In this document: positions 34,905 through 46,551 of the stretch, in pieces
How positions within the stretch are numbered: the stretch's first letter is position 1
Layout: the number at the start of each line of letters is the position of its first letter
Assembly (NCBI RefSeq): GCF_010093595.1
Contig: NW_022985440.1
Location: forward strand, 523,215-587,214
Length of the DNA: 64,000 nucleotides
DNA from: Mytilinidion resinicola
Taxonomy: Eukaryota > Ascomycota > Dothideomycetes > Mytilinidiales > Mytilinidiaceae
Reading direction: 5' to 3'
Notes under the pieces: model-generated
Databases searched by the model: none
What the model saw: the letters and a program-made list of their open reading frames with translations, nothing else
Told to the model about the DNA's origin: nothing
Position numbers and translations under genes: made by a program

Positions 34905-36453
34905 GTTGAGGAGGCGGCACTAGCAAGGCCAGAAAGATAGAAGTGAGAATAGAGTCTTGGGAAATGAGATGCTGGAGATTGAAGGAGGTGAGGTTATAAG
35001 CGGTTTGTGGGTGGGTATAATTTGGAAACGGGGAGGCGGAGGTCAGTGACGAGAGGTCGTCCTGATGACGGCTTCCGCATTTGGCAAAGCATGTCATTTC
35101 GAACACTCGACGGTCAGCAGGCAAAGCGGTGAATTGTTGCTGGCCAGGTGGCCTCGGTAGTGTGCATTCAACTACTATACATGCGTGTGCCCAAGCTGGG
35201 CGGTAGGCATCATTCTAATGTTTTGGTCTAGGCACTGCGAGACAGAAACCAAGGGCCTACAATATAGCACCGCGGCCGTGGAGAACTCACGATAGAGGCG
35301 GCGGAGTTTAGGATTTCCGAGATCGAGTTTGCATCCACCCCGCACCATGTACGACGGGGATCAATTCTGGGGTGCATACAACGGCCCGCTGGCGGCACCT
35401 GATGCAGCAAAATCGTCATGCAATCCCTGTCTCGGTCCGCGTGTCGTCGGCCTCGGACCTGGCGTCGCACTGCACCGTCCCACTGCTGTGTGGATGACCC
35501 TTGGGACGGCTCTTGTATGGCCCTCAGGTTTAAGCTTTAAATTAACGTCCACTCGGAGTCTCACCAAACCAACGTATCACTAGGACTGTCCTCGGCGCCC
35601 GGGTCTTGTGTTCAGATTAGGAAGACATCCTTCAACATTGCAGAAAACTGGATAGGTCTACCGTTTTGGCAAAGCACAAGCGAGTGCGGATGTCCGCATG
35701 GTCTTCAAAGAGATAGAAGGTCGCCAATATGGTGCCTCTTTGTGTATTAGTTATCACAGCTTAAGTACTAATTCCACCGCCTCTCTAGACAAAACCGTGA
35801 CCTCATATAGATGGATGATAAGCGAATACATCTACGGTTACGGCTTAGAAAGGCACGGAATGGGCCAACCATTAGGGGCTTTCTTGTATCGTAGATTTTT
35901 GACCGAAAGTTCTGATGTAGAATGCTCTGAGATCTTTCGGCATGCAAAGGAAAGAAGGGACAGGGCATTATCTGTTATACCACCCCAATGTGCACACTGC
36001 CCGATCTCCACTGCTCACGTGAAATTCCACATCCTTCAAACAGGTTCACATTCGCCAACGCCAACGGTATGGGCAACGTGCCAACAAAATTCGGTAGATT
36101 TCTTGATCCATCAGGACATTCTATCGAGAATAACTCAGTCTAATTCGATATAGAGAAATCTAGGATATGTAATTTTTTGGAACGCGCTTCCGACGTCGTG
36201 CGACAAAAGAAAAATCTATCCAGAAAAAGAGGGAAACAGTATGTCTTCGATATATGAAAATAACGCTATGCAAATCCAAGGCCAACTCCAAGTCTATGGG
36301 TATTTTGTGGAACGCGCTTCCTACGTCGTAAAGGAAATAACTTGTCTAGGGAAGGATGGGCAGCATAAAAATCAAACAGAAAAGAAAAGGATATTAGTGA
36401 GGCGAAGAGCCGCAGAGTGATGTATAGATGGCCCCGACTGATGTTCGATACGT
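34905..36453. other. Intergenic between GH55 and the ABC transporter
   Basis: 1.5 kb. The first several hundred bases are the GH55 promoter. A plus-strand frame at 35698-36153 (151 codons) is open but has no recognisable motif. Two copies of a 21-mer at 36179 and 36309 are listed separately. Confidence 0.45.
36179..36329. repeat. Two copies of a 21-bp motif, 130 bp apart
   Basis: GGAACGCGCTTCCGACGTCGT at 36179-36199 and the same with one change (T for G after TTCC) at 36309-36329. Both lie beyond the 3' end of the ABC transporter and both follow a T-rich run. The core GGAA-CGCG-TTCC is nearly dyad-symmetric and contains the palindrome GACGTC/ACGT. Could be a protein-binding site or a fragment of a dispersed repeat. 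Confidence 0.7.
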
Positions 36454-39400
36454 TTACTCCGCCTTCTTGCTCGCTTTAGTCCTCAGCTTCATCAGCAAAT
36501 AAACCAGCGCGTAGCTCGAAATAGCGAAGATGACGCAAATAGCCGCGTCTCTCCAGCCATAGTAGTAATCAAGTAGGTTGACAGTGTAAAGGTAATCGCT
36601 GCCACTCCTATACTGGCAAACCTTGCATTGGGTAGTAGCATCCGCATTGACGAGGTTGTTCCGGCTGCCAGGACCATTCAACCAAGCGTCAAGGTACTGT
36701 GCGCACGTCTGACCGGAGGGGGGATCAAAGACAGCAAACTCAGACTCCTTGCATTTAATGTCCCAGCTGAAGTCGGTGAAAACAAGAAGTGAGCCCATCA
36801 GAAAGTTGAAAGGATTCAGGTAGTACATCCAATAACGCCAGAAGGGTTGGATCTGAGCGTATGGAACAAGTACACCACAGAAAGATACGAGGGTACCAAT
36901 AAGGAGTGGGTTAACGAGGGACGCGAAAACGGCGTTTGGCGCATACGCAGCGACGAACTGACCGATCCCGGTGTAAATGAATTGGTAGATGAGCATGACG
37001 AAGAAAGTCGCACCAGCTTTTTCAGAGGCGACCGGGAGTCCAGCGGTGTAATAAAAGCAAAGGAAGTAGAGAACGGCGCAAATGACAAGGTACGGCAGTT
37101 CAGAGACGATGAGGCCGGTCACGAAAGAGATCCAAGAGTACATCTTGGACTTCTTCTCCCGCGTTTCGTAAATATCGCGGCGCTCGATGAAGAGAGGCTG
37201 GAGTTGTGCAATGACACCGGGTGCGACGAAGATGTAATTGAAGAGCGCGAAGAGGATCAATTGCTGCTCCGCTACGGAATTGCCGATCTGCCAGAAGGAG
37301 AATCCGATGAAGAGGGCGATGCCAACGTGTAAAGCGAGCTTGTTGTTGACGTAGTCGATATTGCGGAAAAGGCTGATGTTTGCCCGTTGAGTAACGATTT
37401 TGGTCTGCGTCCAGAGATCGGTCGCAAATTCGTGGCCATCGTTTTTGGTACCTGGCTCCTTGTTCGCGGCATCGGTGATGATGCTATCGAGGTCCTGGTG
37501 CATACGAGCTGCTTCAGGCGACTCAAGCCAGACTTTGTGCCAATCTGTTTCCGAATGGGCTCCGGTGACTACATCAATCATATGTTCCGCAGGGTTGGCA
37601 GCAGGCGGGCATGGCGCGTCGTAACGGCTAAAGTACTCTTTGATAGTATTCGCGTTGTCACCGATGTCGCCAAAGTAGACCGTCTTACCGCCTTTTGCAA
37701 GCAGGAGAAGCGTGTCGAACTGCGCGAACAGTTGGGCAGAGGGCTGGTGGATGGTGACAAGAACCGCTTGGCCAGCATCGGCGAGCTTCCTGAGGAAGCG
37801 GACCGTATTGAATGCTGCTTGACCGTCAAGGCCAGAGGTGGGCTCATCCAGGAAAATCAAGATGGAAGGCTTCGCAACCAATTCCACCCCAATGGTGACA
37901 CGCTTGCGTTGCTCAACTGACAAGCCGCTTCCCAGTTTTCCGATGAGCGTATGTTCGAGGTCCTGCAGTTCTAGAAGGCTGATGATAGTATCGACATAAG
38001 CTAGCTTATCCACACGAGATGTTTCACGACTTTGACGGAGCAAAGCCGAGAACTCAAGGGCTTCCCGGACGGTGGCGTAAGGCTCGTGCACATCAAGCTG
38101 CTCGCAATACCCTGCGGATCGTTGAAAGGATACAGGAAGCGGGCGACCGTCGACGAAGATCTCGCCATGGATTGTGCCTTCAGTTTTTCGTTGGGCCAGA
38201 ACATCCAGAAGCGTAGTCTTGCCTGCACCAGAGGAGCCCATGAGCGCACCAAGCATGCCTGGCTTGACATAGCCATGTACCTTATCGAGCAGAGTTCGAT
38301 GGCCGGTTGGTGTGTTGACGACGTAGGAAAGATTCCTCCAGGTGAATACGGATGTGTTACGCATAAGATTCGTCCCAAGTTGGTCTTGAGATGCGGTAGC
38401 GTCATCGGTGCTATCAGTTGCATTCCTTCGAGGGGCTTTCTCTTGCACTTGTGTTTCCTCATCCGTAGGTATGGTAGGAAGTGCAACCTTCTTGCGATTT
38501 TCACGAGGGATAAGCAGAGCGCCAGAGGAGCCTGCAGTATCGTCCCAGCGCTGTGTGAAGAAGATAGTCAGACCCACGAAAAGCACCCACCAGGCAAACA
38601 GGATGCCGACATTGCGCCAGATGTGAGATGGCGAGTACGACAGACTGGCGAGATAATCTTCGCCGCTAACTTCAGTGGCACCTGGATGCGCGCCACCAAT
38701 TCCAGCGCAAGCCTGGTGCGCAGAGTCCTGATACTGAGGTAGATAGTTCGGGATCAAGTTGCTGTAGACGCAGGGAATTGTCTGGCCTTTGAATTCGTTC
38801 GACATCAAAGCTTCGAAGCCGTACGAAAGCGGATCGATCCAGTATATCCAAACGAACCAAGGATGCATTGCGGGCTTGGCAATCTGATACCCAATGTAGA
38901 CGATAAAAGCAGTGATGGAGAAGCCTGATACTTTGGATGCAGCGTCGAAGTTCGGAAAAGCCGCACCCACCATTCGAAAGAAGGCCGTCATGACAAACGT
39001 GGTCAGGTAAACCACGAACCAACATGTAAAGAACGCCGCTGCCGTGGCCTTCAAAGCAGTCATCCAGTAAAGTACAACGATGAAAGTGGAGACCTGGAAA
39101 AGCAGGATAGGAACATCTGCTGCTATCTGCCCAATGCAAAAGGCAGCCGGATTAAAGAAAGCAAACGCTTTGTGCTTGGAAAGGATGGGTCTTCCAGCAA
39201 AAGAGTCTGTGACCTCTGACATGGCCACTAATGCGTTGTACAGAAGAGCTAAAAAGAGAGCCCCCCCCTTGACGAACAGGCCGGCAGAATTAGCAGGAGC
39301 ATTGTAGAACAGCGATCCTGCAATCAATGACTGGACTAACGTTGACCCCTGTTTGATGATGAAGGTTGCTTTGTCTCCCCAGAGGATCTGATACTGGCGT

Positions 39401-40833
39401 GCGACACAGGCCTTGACCTGGTCTTGGAATGAAACGGTCATGGGTGAAGACTTGGGAAGCTGGCGCGATTTATCGATTGTAACCGCTTCGCAAAATGCCT
39501 GCGTATTCAACTTGGCTTCTTGCGTTGTGTGGTAATCCAATTGGCGGTCCATTTTGGCCTTGATGGGCGACTGGTGGTATGCTTGTTCGAGCTCGATGTT
39601 GTTGCGGGGAAAGCGCGATTCGAAGCCGGGCTTGATCGCTCTTTCGCTGGGTACTGTGACGCCGGTGAGGAAATCGGCGACGTTAGCCCCGTCACCACAG
39701 ACAAATCCTTGCGACTCCATGAAGGGGCGCGCCTCTTCGCGCGGACCGTAAAAGACTTGCTCACCGTCGTCGAGTACAAGAACTTTGTCAAACAGATCGT
39801 AGATACCATTGCCAGCTTGGTACAAGGTGACAATGGTGGCAATGCCCATGGCGTCTGTCATGCAACGTAATGCCCGGATATATTCCAAGGCTGTGGATGC
39901 ATCCAATCCGCGGGTCGAGTTGTCCCAGCACATGACGTTGCCTCGCGTGCATAACGTTTCTATGATTGAGACTCGCTTGCGTTCTCCACCTGAGACACCT
40001 CGGACGAAAGCGTCGCCAACCTTGGTGTCTTCCGTATGTGATATTCCCATCGAATCCAGCAAAAACGATTTGAACTTCTGTCGGAAGGCTTCCCGACTTT
40101 CCGCGTCTCTCGGTAGCTCGTTAGGAATATTGAGACGCGTAGCGAAGTCCATGGTTTGCCCTACTGTGAGTGTAGGATAGAAAAGTTCTTCTTCTGTATT
40201 CACGACGATATACCCGCGATATTGTTCGGCCTGTTTGGCGTCGAGAGAACCAAAATAAACGTCGCCGCTGACCTTGGCATACCTGACACACGTATTAGCA
40301 TACATATAACCTGAGAGGCCGTTGAACTTAATGTACCCTTTCCTTTTGTTCGCCAGCATCTTTAGTAAGGTGGTGCAGCCACTACCAGGCCGACCCAGAA
40401 CAAGAAGCATCTCGCCTGGCTTCACGCAGCCGGAACTGGAATTCAATATCGTCTTCAAAGCCGGCTTGTGTCGTCCCTCTCTGACTTGCTGCGGTATGTT
40501 GAACTGGCTCAGAACGTTCTCATGCATCATCGCATCTGAAGGCACCACTTGGACTGTTAGATCCTTCCAGGTCACCCCCAAACTCCGACTCTGAGCCGGG
40601 TCATTGATCTGGATATCCTTTACGGTCGCTGTGAGTCTCCATTCTTCCACCTGAGTCTTAACCGATGCGTCTTCTCCACTGTCTTCCGCATCATCCCATT
40701 TTTCCGTGTTGTCTTCATGGTGGCTATGATGCGATTTGTGGGAGAAGGTCTCGGATATAGTGCGGAAAATTGCATCCCCCGCACCTGCTGGTAAGGCAGT
40801 GTTGAGCACTGAAATGCTCCGCCGTCGCTCCAT
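36454..40833 (-). CDS. PDR-type full-size ABC transporter (ABC-G)
   Basis: Plasma-membrane efflux pump of the pleiotropic drug resistance type with reversed domain order (NBD-TMD-NBD-TMD). The whole stretch is open (1459 codons), but 40283-40336 is almost certainly a 54-bp intron (GTACAT..GTCAG, branch GCTAATAC). Its removal restores the family sequence [18 protein letters not shown] and gives 1441 residues. NBD1: Walker [10 protein letters not shown] with the Cys typical of this family, VSGGERKR and [14 protein letters not shown]2: [18 protein letters not shown], the diverged signature [15 protein letters not shown] and [12 protein letters not shown]. Each half has about six membrane spans; the second ends around [13 protein letters not shown] His/Asp/Glu-rich N-terminus precedes NBD1. 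No damage is seen. Substrates are unknown. Confidence 0.94.
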   Translation of the reverse strand: MERRRSISVLNTALPAGAGDAIFRTISETFSHKSHHSHHEDNTEKWDDAEDSGEDASVKTQVEEWRLTATVKDIQINDPAQSRSLGVTWKDLTVQVVPSDAMMHENVLSQFNIPQQVREGRHKPALKTILNSSSGCVKPGEMLLVLGRPGSGCTTLLKMLANKRKGYIKFNGLSGYMYANTCVRYAKVSGDVYFGSLDAKQAEQYRGYIVVNTEEELFYPTLTVGQTMDFATRLNIPNELPRDAESREAFRQKFKSFLLDSMGISHTEDTKVGDAFVRGVSGGERKRVSIIETLCTRGNVMCWDNSTRGLDASTALEYIRALRCMTDAMGIATIVTLYQAGNGIYDLFDKVLVLDDGEQVFYGPREEARPFMESQGFVCGDGANVADFLTGVTVPSERAIKPGFESRFPRNNIELEQAYHQSPIKAKMDRQLDYHTTQEAKLNTQAFCEAVTIDKSRQLPKSSPMTVSFQDQVKACVARQYQILWGDKATFIIKQGSTLVQSLIAGSLFYNAPANSAGLFVKGGALFLALLYNALVAMSEVTDSFAGRPILSKHKAFAFFNPAAFCIGQIAADVPILLFQVSTFIVVLYWMTALKATAAAFFTCWFVVYLTTFVMTAFFRMVGAAFPNFDAASKVSGFSITAFIVYIGYQIAKPAMHPWFVWIYWIDPLSYGFEALMSNEFKGQTIPCVYSNLIPNYLPQYQDSAHQACAGIGGAHPGATEVSGEDYLASLSYSPSHIWRNVGILFAWWVLFVGLTIFFTQRWDDTAGSSGALLIPRENRKKVALPTIPTDEETQVQEKAPRRNATDSTDDATASQDQLGTNLMRNTSVFTWRNLSYVVNTPTGHRTLLDKVHGYVKPGMLGALMGSSGAGKTTLLDVLAQRKTEGTIHGEIFVDGRPLPVSFQRSAGYCEQLDVHEPYATVREALEFSALLRQSRETSRVDKLAYVDTIISLLELQDLEHTLIGKLGSGLSVEQRKRVTIGVELVAKPSILIFLDEPTSGLDGQAAFNTVRFLRKLADAGQAVLVTIHQPSAQLFAQFDTLLLLAKGGKTVYFGDIGDNANTIKEYFSRYDAPCPPAANPAEHMIDVVTGAHSETDWHKVWLESPEAARMHQDLDSIITDAANKEPGTKNDGHEFATDLWTQTKIVTQRANISLFRNIDYVNNKLALHVGIALFIGFSFWQIGNSVAEQQLILFALFNYIFVAPGVIAQLQPLFIERRDIYETREKKSKMYSWISFVTGLIVSELPYLVICAVLYFLCFYYTAGLPVASEKAGATFFVMLIYQFIYTGIGQFVAAYAPNAVFASLVNPLLIGTLVSFCGVLVPYAQIQPFWRYWMYYLNPFNFLMGSLLVFTDFSWDIKCKESEFAVFDPPSGQTCAQYLDAWLNGPGSRNNLVNADATTQCKVCQYRSGSDYLYTVNLLDYYYGWRDAAICVIFAISSYALVYLLMKLRTKASKKAE

Positions 40834-42373
40834 GGCGGTACGTTGTGTGGAACGTAATCAGAGTGAAAGTCAAAGCGTGCGTAGATTGGGATCGTGTTAC
40901 TAGAAAAGGAAGATCGAGAAAAGCAATGGAGGCAGAAGACACGGCAGGTTGACTTTAAAAGGCGTGAAGGGAGTAGTCGTTCCCATATAAGGGAGACGAC
41001 CATGTGGAGAACGGTAATGGTACGTGGCTTCCAACTAATCAGATTCAGCGTACATCAGTGAATTAGCCATAGACCCTGTCAAGATGGCTTTTCGTAGATC
41101 CGTGCCGCTCCAGTGTTCCTCCGACCACTACCGATGAGACTCGTAACGTCGTCTACCACCATCCGAGAACCACCTACCACCGAGAATCACCTACCCCCGA
41201 GATTTAGCGCAGGATTTTGCAGGCAGATTTGGTCACGCTTAGAAAAAGCGGCCCGCCCCATCAAACCCTCCTCCAATTCTCGGATGTGGGCGATTCTCAC
41301 TCAGAGGTGGACGACATCATCTTAGCAGAATGCTCATGAAGGCGACTGGTATTCCGGACCTATAATCTTGGCATGGGCAACGCGGACGGTCGGATCGGCC
41401 GTAAGCTCACCGTCCGAAGCCCACCGGTACTGCCGGCTGATCACTAGATCCGCCGTACCTACCTACAACGGGACATTCAATACCGTCACCGTCTGTTCTT
41501 AGAGCTCGTGCGTACCGTAGTAAAACGCTGGTACGGCAACTTCCAAAGGACTCAGTATAACTGCAGACATGCTGGCCACTCACGACTGATTGGAGACCAA
41601 ACTTTTGCTCTGATTCGGAAAGGGTCTTTCCGTGCGCAATCGGCAACTGCTCTGCACGAGCAGACCCTGAGATAAGATTACAGGCGGAGGTAGAAATGAT
41701 TTCCATCTTCGTCATCCAGACGTAGATGCGTGACAGCCATCCAAAAACCATGGCATATCGTCGCGAAAAGTCTCTACAACAGGATATACATCGTCTTTGC
41801 TCGTATTTGGCAACCCCATGTTGGTTTCTTAACGCTAATTGGGGTAACATTGCGACTGAGCAATCAAATGCATGCTCAAGGTCAGTGAACAATCGTCCGC
41901 CTAGATGTACAAACACCTCGCGGAAGGCGCGCGGCCTGCTGCTGGCTCCGCCTTATACGAACTGACTAATTCGAGATTTTGTCGGTGAAAGCTAAGTACC
42001 GAAGGCCGACGGTAATCATGATTCTGGTCGAGGTGGCCAGAATACAGGGCTCTGATCTCGGTTCTTCACCACTCGGGTGCCGATTCCTACATGAAGCGGT
42101 TCGCCGTAGTAAGCGCTGCCTTGCACATTAGCTCGAAAAGGATGACCTGTCAGGGCTCGAACGTAGCATGTGGAAATGGCTGTTATCCAAGGTAACGGGA
42201 ATATAAGGCTGAGGAAGTCGGAGGTGCGGAGGCGCGAGGTGGATACGTCCACTTGGCCTTACCCGGTCCGACATATAACCGTGGCTTGGCGGCACGTGAC
42301 TTCATTCATTTGTGGCTCGAAGGGGCTTCTGTATAGCCTCGGAGAAAATGGTATAGGATCTAACCTCCTACAT
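40834..42373. other. Promoter of the ABC transporter and intergenic DNA
   Basis: 1.5 kb. No intact gene. No textbook PDRE (TCCGCGGA) found in the first 300 bp upstream of the transporter. A minus-strand open frame at 41407-41916 has no recognisable feature. Confidence 0.45.
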
Positions 42374-42603
42374 CATCCTAGCAACATCTGAAGTGCTCCA
42401 GCATAACTTGAAAAACCGAAATGTGATGTCAAATTCCCAGTATTGCGATTCACACTCTGAAGTCCTCCAACAAGAGAATTTAGGACGCAATATAAAGTTC
42501 CCAGCATCGTAACTCGCACCTTCCCCCCTTCCTCCATCACCCACAGTCCAGTCTACCCCAAAACTCAAGACCAAATATCAACTTTCCAGCAATCTAATTC
42601 ACA
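42374..42603 (-). repeat. Degenerate tandem repeat tract A (inverted relative to tract B)
   Basis: Read on the minus strand, three diverged units begin near 42603, 42510 and 42444. The best-preserved unit reads CAATACTGGGAATTTGACAT then, after about 20 bases, GCTGGAGCACTTCAGATGTT and GCTAGGATG. The same unit, in the opposite orientation, makes tract B at 47507-47790. The first unit overlaps the last codons and stop of the P450 frame (its GTGTGAATTAG supplies G-V-N-stop). Confidence 0.75.
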
Positions 42604-44461
42604 CCAAATGATTCGTCCTCATCTCGCTCTCTATGATCCAACTTCTCCAGCGCCGTCTTATCCCTCGCCCTGAACCCGACCTTAAACGGCTTCGGCATCA
42701 TCGTCAACGAGCTCGGATCCGCATTACACTTGAGAGCATCGAGCACCGGGCGATCCCTGGCATTTTGCGCAGGGACTACCTCAAACGCCACGATAATCCT
42801 CACCAAAAAGACGTAGAGCTCGCGGTTCGCGAGCTGCACGCCCGCGCACATGCGAGAGCCGGCGCCGTACGCGTAGTGCGGCGGCTTTTAGAGGCGCTGA
42901 GGTAGCGGTCTGGGTTGAACTTCTCGGGCTCTGAGAAGTGGGAGGGGTCGTAGTTTGCGGCGTAAGTGTTCTATGATTTGAAAGGTTAAGTAAACAAGAG
43001 AGCAACGGTTTGGGGGCCGTGGCTTACGTGTAGGAAAGCGGTGCCGGGGGGTATCATGGCGCCTTGATATTGGATAAGAGCGATGTTGACGCGCGGGAGG
43101 CTGATGGGGATGGTGGACCAGAAACGGAGGGTTTCTTTGGTCAGCGCTGTAATGTAGGCGACTTTCTCGCCCTCGAGACACTTCTTCCAGGCGTCGCCGT
43201 CGGCGTAAACCTTGATGATTTCCTCATAGGCGCGCTTTTGGATCTCTGCGCCGTGGTCGGAGGAGAGGTAGCCGATTGCCATGATTATATTTCCGGGGAG
43301 GGTATCGAGGCCGCCGGAGACCATAGGCATGCCAATAGACTTAATTTCAGGTGCGAGAAGTCAGTAAATGTGCCGGGTGGATTGAGTACAGGATGGCCTA
43401 CTCTCATTACAGTCTGAATCTTTCATGACGCTACCGGCAACACAAGGCTTGTCAGTATCGACTGCCACCTTCTCCTTCAGTATATCGTGTAAGAAGCCAA
43501 TATACTTTTGTCTCCGCAGCTTGCATGCGTTGGCTTCAATATTCTTCTTTGACCCCAGATGGAGAAGCGGAATGAAGTCCTGCCAATTGCTCGACGTCCC
43601 CCGAAACATCGTAAGCTTCTTTTCCACATCCGTGATCTCTCGGAGCAGTGCATCGTTGACACCTCTGCTGATTCTGTATCCGTAGCAGGTAGTGGGAGAC
43701 ATGTTGAGGGCCATTGGTTGAATGTAAGGCTTTATATCAAGGTCCCCGATACTGCTGTCATGAAGCTCTTTGAGGCTCTCCATAACCTCGAGGTCCACGA
43801 AAGGCATGTAGGAATGGACGCGTGGTTCACTAGAAGTAGTATCGAGTATTAGAATGAGATTGAAAGTTACTTTGGTATTAGTGAAACCAGCTTCACCTTC
43901 CCCGTAATGGATGTCCATCTCCAGAGGCTGCCAGAGCGAGAGTTGAGTAATGCAGCACTAGACAAAAGTATGGAGATAGAGACATAATCAGAAATTCGCT
44001 TACTGGCACTAGCGATTGCCTTCTTACGCTGCGTACAGGACTCATCCCATGGTGATGCGCCGACTGGAAACGATTCGGAGGAAGAAAAGCTCTTGCCATC
44101 ATTGTTGATAACTTTGTAGAAAATGTGCAAAGTTAGACAGGATATCAAGGCCGATTGCTGTGTAATCCAGATTGATTTAACAGCCTCGAAGCTGTTTACA
44201 TATACCACCCGCTGACCGACATCAGTCAAGTAACCCGGGACTGTGGTTGCTTCTTACCTTGCTGCCTAATCGTGCTTGGAAGACGGGTCCATACTTGTCA
44301 GCAAGTTTCTGGGCTGCAACGTGGTGACAAGTGCCCAATTGAATCAGGTTCCCAAATAGTGGAATACCAGGGATTTCTGGAAGGCCTCGAATCTTGGGTA
44401 CGTCCGTCTGATTTAGGTATCGAATAACAAGATATACGAAGAAAGCTGCAAGAGCTACCAA
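42594..44461 (-). pseudogene. Cytochrome P450, CYP504 (phenylacetate hydroxylase)-like, broken
   Basis: Sequence blocks follow the CYP504/PhacA-type P450s, ER-anchored monooxygenases that hydroxylate aromatic acids. They are the anchor VALAAFFVYLVIRYLN, then PEIPGIPLFGNLIQLG, WITQQSALIS, PVGASPWDESC, RVHSYMPFVDLE, MPMVSGGLDTLPGNI (I-helix region), LTKETLRFWSTIPISLPR (ExxR) and FSEPEKFNPDRYL. The haem loop reads HYAYGAGSRMCAGVQLANRE and the tail PKPFKVGFRARDKT. Several things are wrong. No in-frame ATG precedes the anchor. The haem loop is in a different frame from NPDRYLSAS (break near 42885-42895, with some residues missing). The exon joins near 43350 and 43830-44000 cannot be made with matching phases and AG acceptors. 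Together these indicate a pseudogene, though one or two could be sequencing errors. Confidence 0.72.
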
Positions 44462-45500
44462 AATTTGAGGAGATATACTGTTTGAAGCATGGATTTTGAT
44501 AGTAATAGTTCGTATACAAACTTCTGGGTGGTGTGTAAGTCATGGATTACATTGGGGATTCTTAAACAAATGTCAACTGCAACAATATGGCGAAGCATTT
44601 TCGACGATAGGCCAGCGCACTCGCCAATCTCGATCCAAGTCTGGTCCTCCGATGAAATGGCGTTCGCAAATTTTTGGCAAAACTTGGTTCCAGGCAGGGG
44701 GTATGGACAGGCTCTTCCCCATTTTGACGCTCATCGCCGAACCAACACTATGTGGCGGCAACATCTGCTACTAGGTCGCCGGCAGGCACCGTTAGTTGGC
44801 TACCTGAGCGTACTTCCTGACCATTCACGACAACTGCGGTACGCGGAATATGAAAGCAAGTGCGGGTTGCGTAGATGTGGCCATGCGGCACAGCGAGTGG
44901 CATGAAGCGGCAGCGTCGTGATCAAGAAATACTCCGTAGCAAAAGCAATTATAGATAGTGAATGCCTCTTATCTCTGCAGCTCTTCTTCCTTGCTTGACG
45001 TAAAAGTGACTCGGAGTGAAATGATACTAGGCTGCAGGGGTTATTGCGGCATATCTTTTTGTCCTCGACGTCAATGAGGAAGCTGTGAAACGCCCCACGA
45101 GCATAGAGGCTTTCTTCACTGATAAACACAGCCCACAAACTGTCAGTGAAAATGGGTTGATAGTGACTCGGGCCGGCTTGCAGAATTGAGGACATCCACC
45201 GGGACTGACATGAGGAGAAACTTAACGCAACTGAGTCGGGCGTCATCTTTTAGTCTTTGAAAGATTGGAATGTGACCCGAATAAGTTATTTGACCCAATC
45301 AAGTGAATTCTAGGTAATGAAGCTTCGGTCTTACTGTCTTCTGCCAAACGGCTGACCCCCGTTAGGGGGCTTTCCAGAACAGATCTAGCAAAGTGCGCGT
45401 ATTTCTAATGTCTATTGATAGGCGAGGCAGTTCGACGAAGCCGCTAGTCAAAGGTCAGAGGATAGCCCGTTCCCGTCCCCTAGCCTAAACTTACTATCGC
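44462..45500. other. Intergenic; no clear gene
   Basis: 1 kb between the P450 remnant and the thioesterase stop. A minus-strand open frame at 44800-45246 (149 codons) contains SLIDVEDKK-like charged and hydrophobic stretches but no recognisable motif; left unassigned. Confidence 0.4.
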
Positions 45501-46120
45501 TTATAACTTGCCCTTTGGCTGAACGAACAGAGCCTCCCCAGTCGCGTATACAACACCCATACCATCTTCTATAGTCCCAACAACCCATGCTTTCTTTCCC
45601 TCTTTCTTCTCAAACCTTGCGGTGGCCAAAACAACGCTCGGCGTTGGCACTGGCCTTTTATAGTTGACTTTGATATCTTGGGGTAATCAGTAGGTGTAGC
45701 GCCGTTTGCAACCGCACGAAATTTCTCACAAGCCGTGAACAAGCCTATAGTTGGCTCTCCTCTCTTCCAAATCGACGCTCTCTCCAGGTTGATCGTCAAC
45801 AATACCCCCATGACTTCATCCATCATAGTCGCCACGAATCCGCCGTGGCACACATCCGGGTGCCCATTCACACCAGTTCCCAGGTCCATAATAGTGCGGA
45901 CCGCCTGAATGGGCGGATCTGCATTTTCGTCCGGCTTCAGATGCAAGGAGAGAAGGTTCGTAATGGTTCGGTCCGTGTTGAGGGTCACGGCGAAGAAGGA
46001 GTCCTCGGTGCTGGTCTTTGGAGTCCGTGACGACGTCGCGCAGACGACCCAGTCGGGATCCCGTATGAGGTCTGCCGCCCATGGGATCCTGCTGAAACGA
46101 AGCTCCGAGGCGCTGGTCAT
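45501..46120 (-). CDS. 4HBT-superfamily (hotdog) thioesterase
   Basis: Probably hydrolyses an acyl-CoA or aryl-CoA thioester. Exons 46120-45730 and 45676-45501 join in phase across a 53-bp intron (GTGAGA..CCCCAAG) to give 188 residues. The hotdog core is clear: GHPDVCHGGFVATMMDEVMG carries the HGG and following acidic residue of the PaaI/4HBT active site. GLFTAYIKVNYKRPVPTP crosses the intron, followed by the strands VVLATARFEKKEGKKAWVVG and GEALFVQPKGKL at the end. It is next to the CYP504-like remnant and transcribed the same way, and divergent from the IMPase gene. A role in aromatic-acid metabolism would be a guess from that neighbour. Confidence 0.85.
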
Positions 46121-46551
46121 GGCACTGGTCTTCGATTGATTGTTGGAAACATGATGGAATTAGATAAGGGCCTCGTGCTTCAAGTATGATGTCGAGTAAG
46201 GTTTTGCCGAGGTCTGAAGCGAACGTGCGAAGGAGTCTTTCAAAGAGGAGGTGACAAGCAACGCTGCTGGAGCCAGCTTGCTCTGCAGTTTCGATGAAGC
46301 ATGAACCTCGATGAGAAGAGAGACTTGCCTTACTACTTTCCACAGACTTGCCACTGATGCATGCATAATTGGAGCTGTAGTTGCAAGCCCTTTAGATCAT
46401 TGCCCGAGTCATGCACTAAGTTTCTTATCGATAAAGCTCATCCTAGTGTTTTTCATCCCACCTCACCTCATTCATCTCATATAACTGCATTTTGTATATT
46501 TCTCAACTTATAGCATTGTTAGACATATATTAAAATTACTAGATCATCACC
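46121..46551. promoter_or_regulatory. Divergent promoter region (thioesterase / IMPase-like)
   Basis: 430 bp between the two ATGs. The IMPase side is A/T-rich with a CATCACC run right before the ATG, a good fungal start context. No specific factor site recognised. Confidence 0.5.

Noticed and set aside
38032..38742. 236-codon plus-strand frame
   Set aside because: Antisense to the ABC transporter coding region; no motif.
40834..41100. PDRE-type drug-response element upstream of the ABC transporter
   Set aside because: No TCCGCGGA or close variant found in the proximal promoter.
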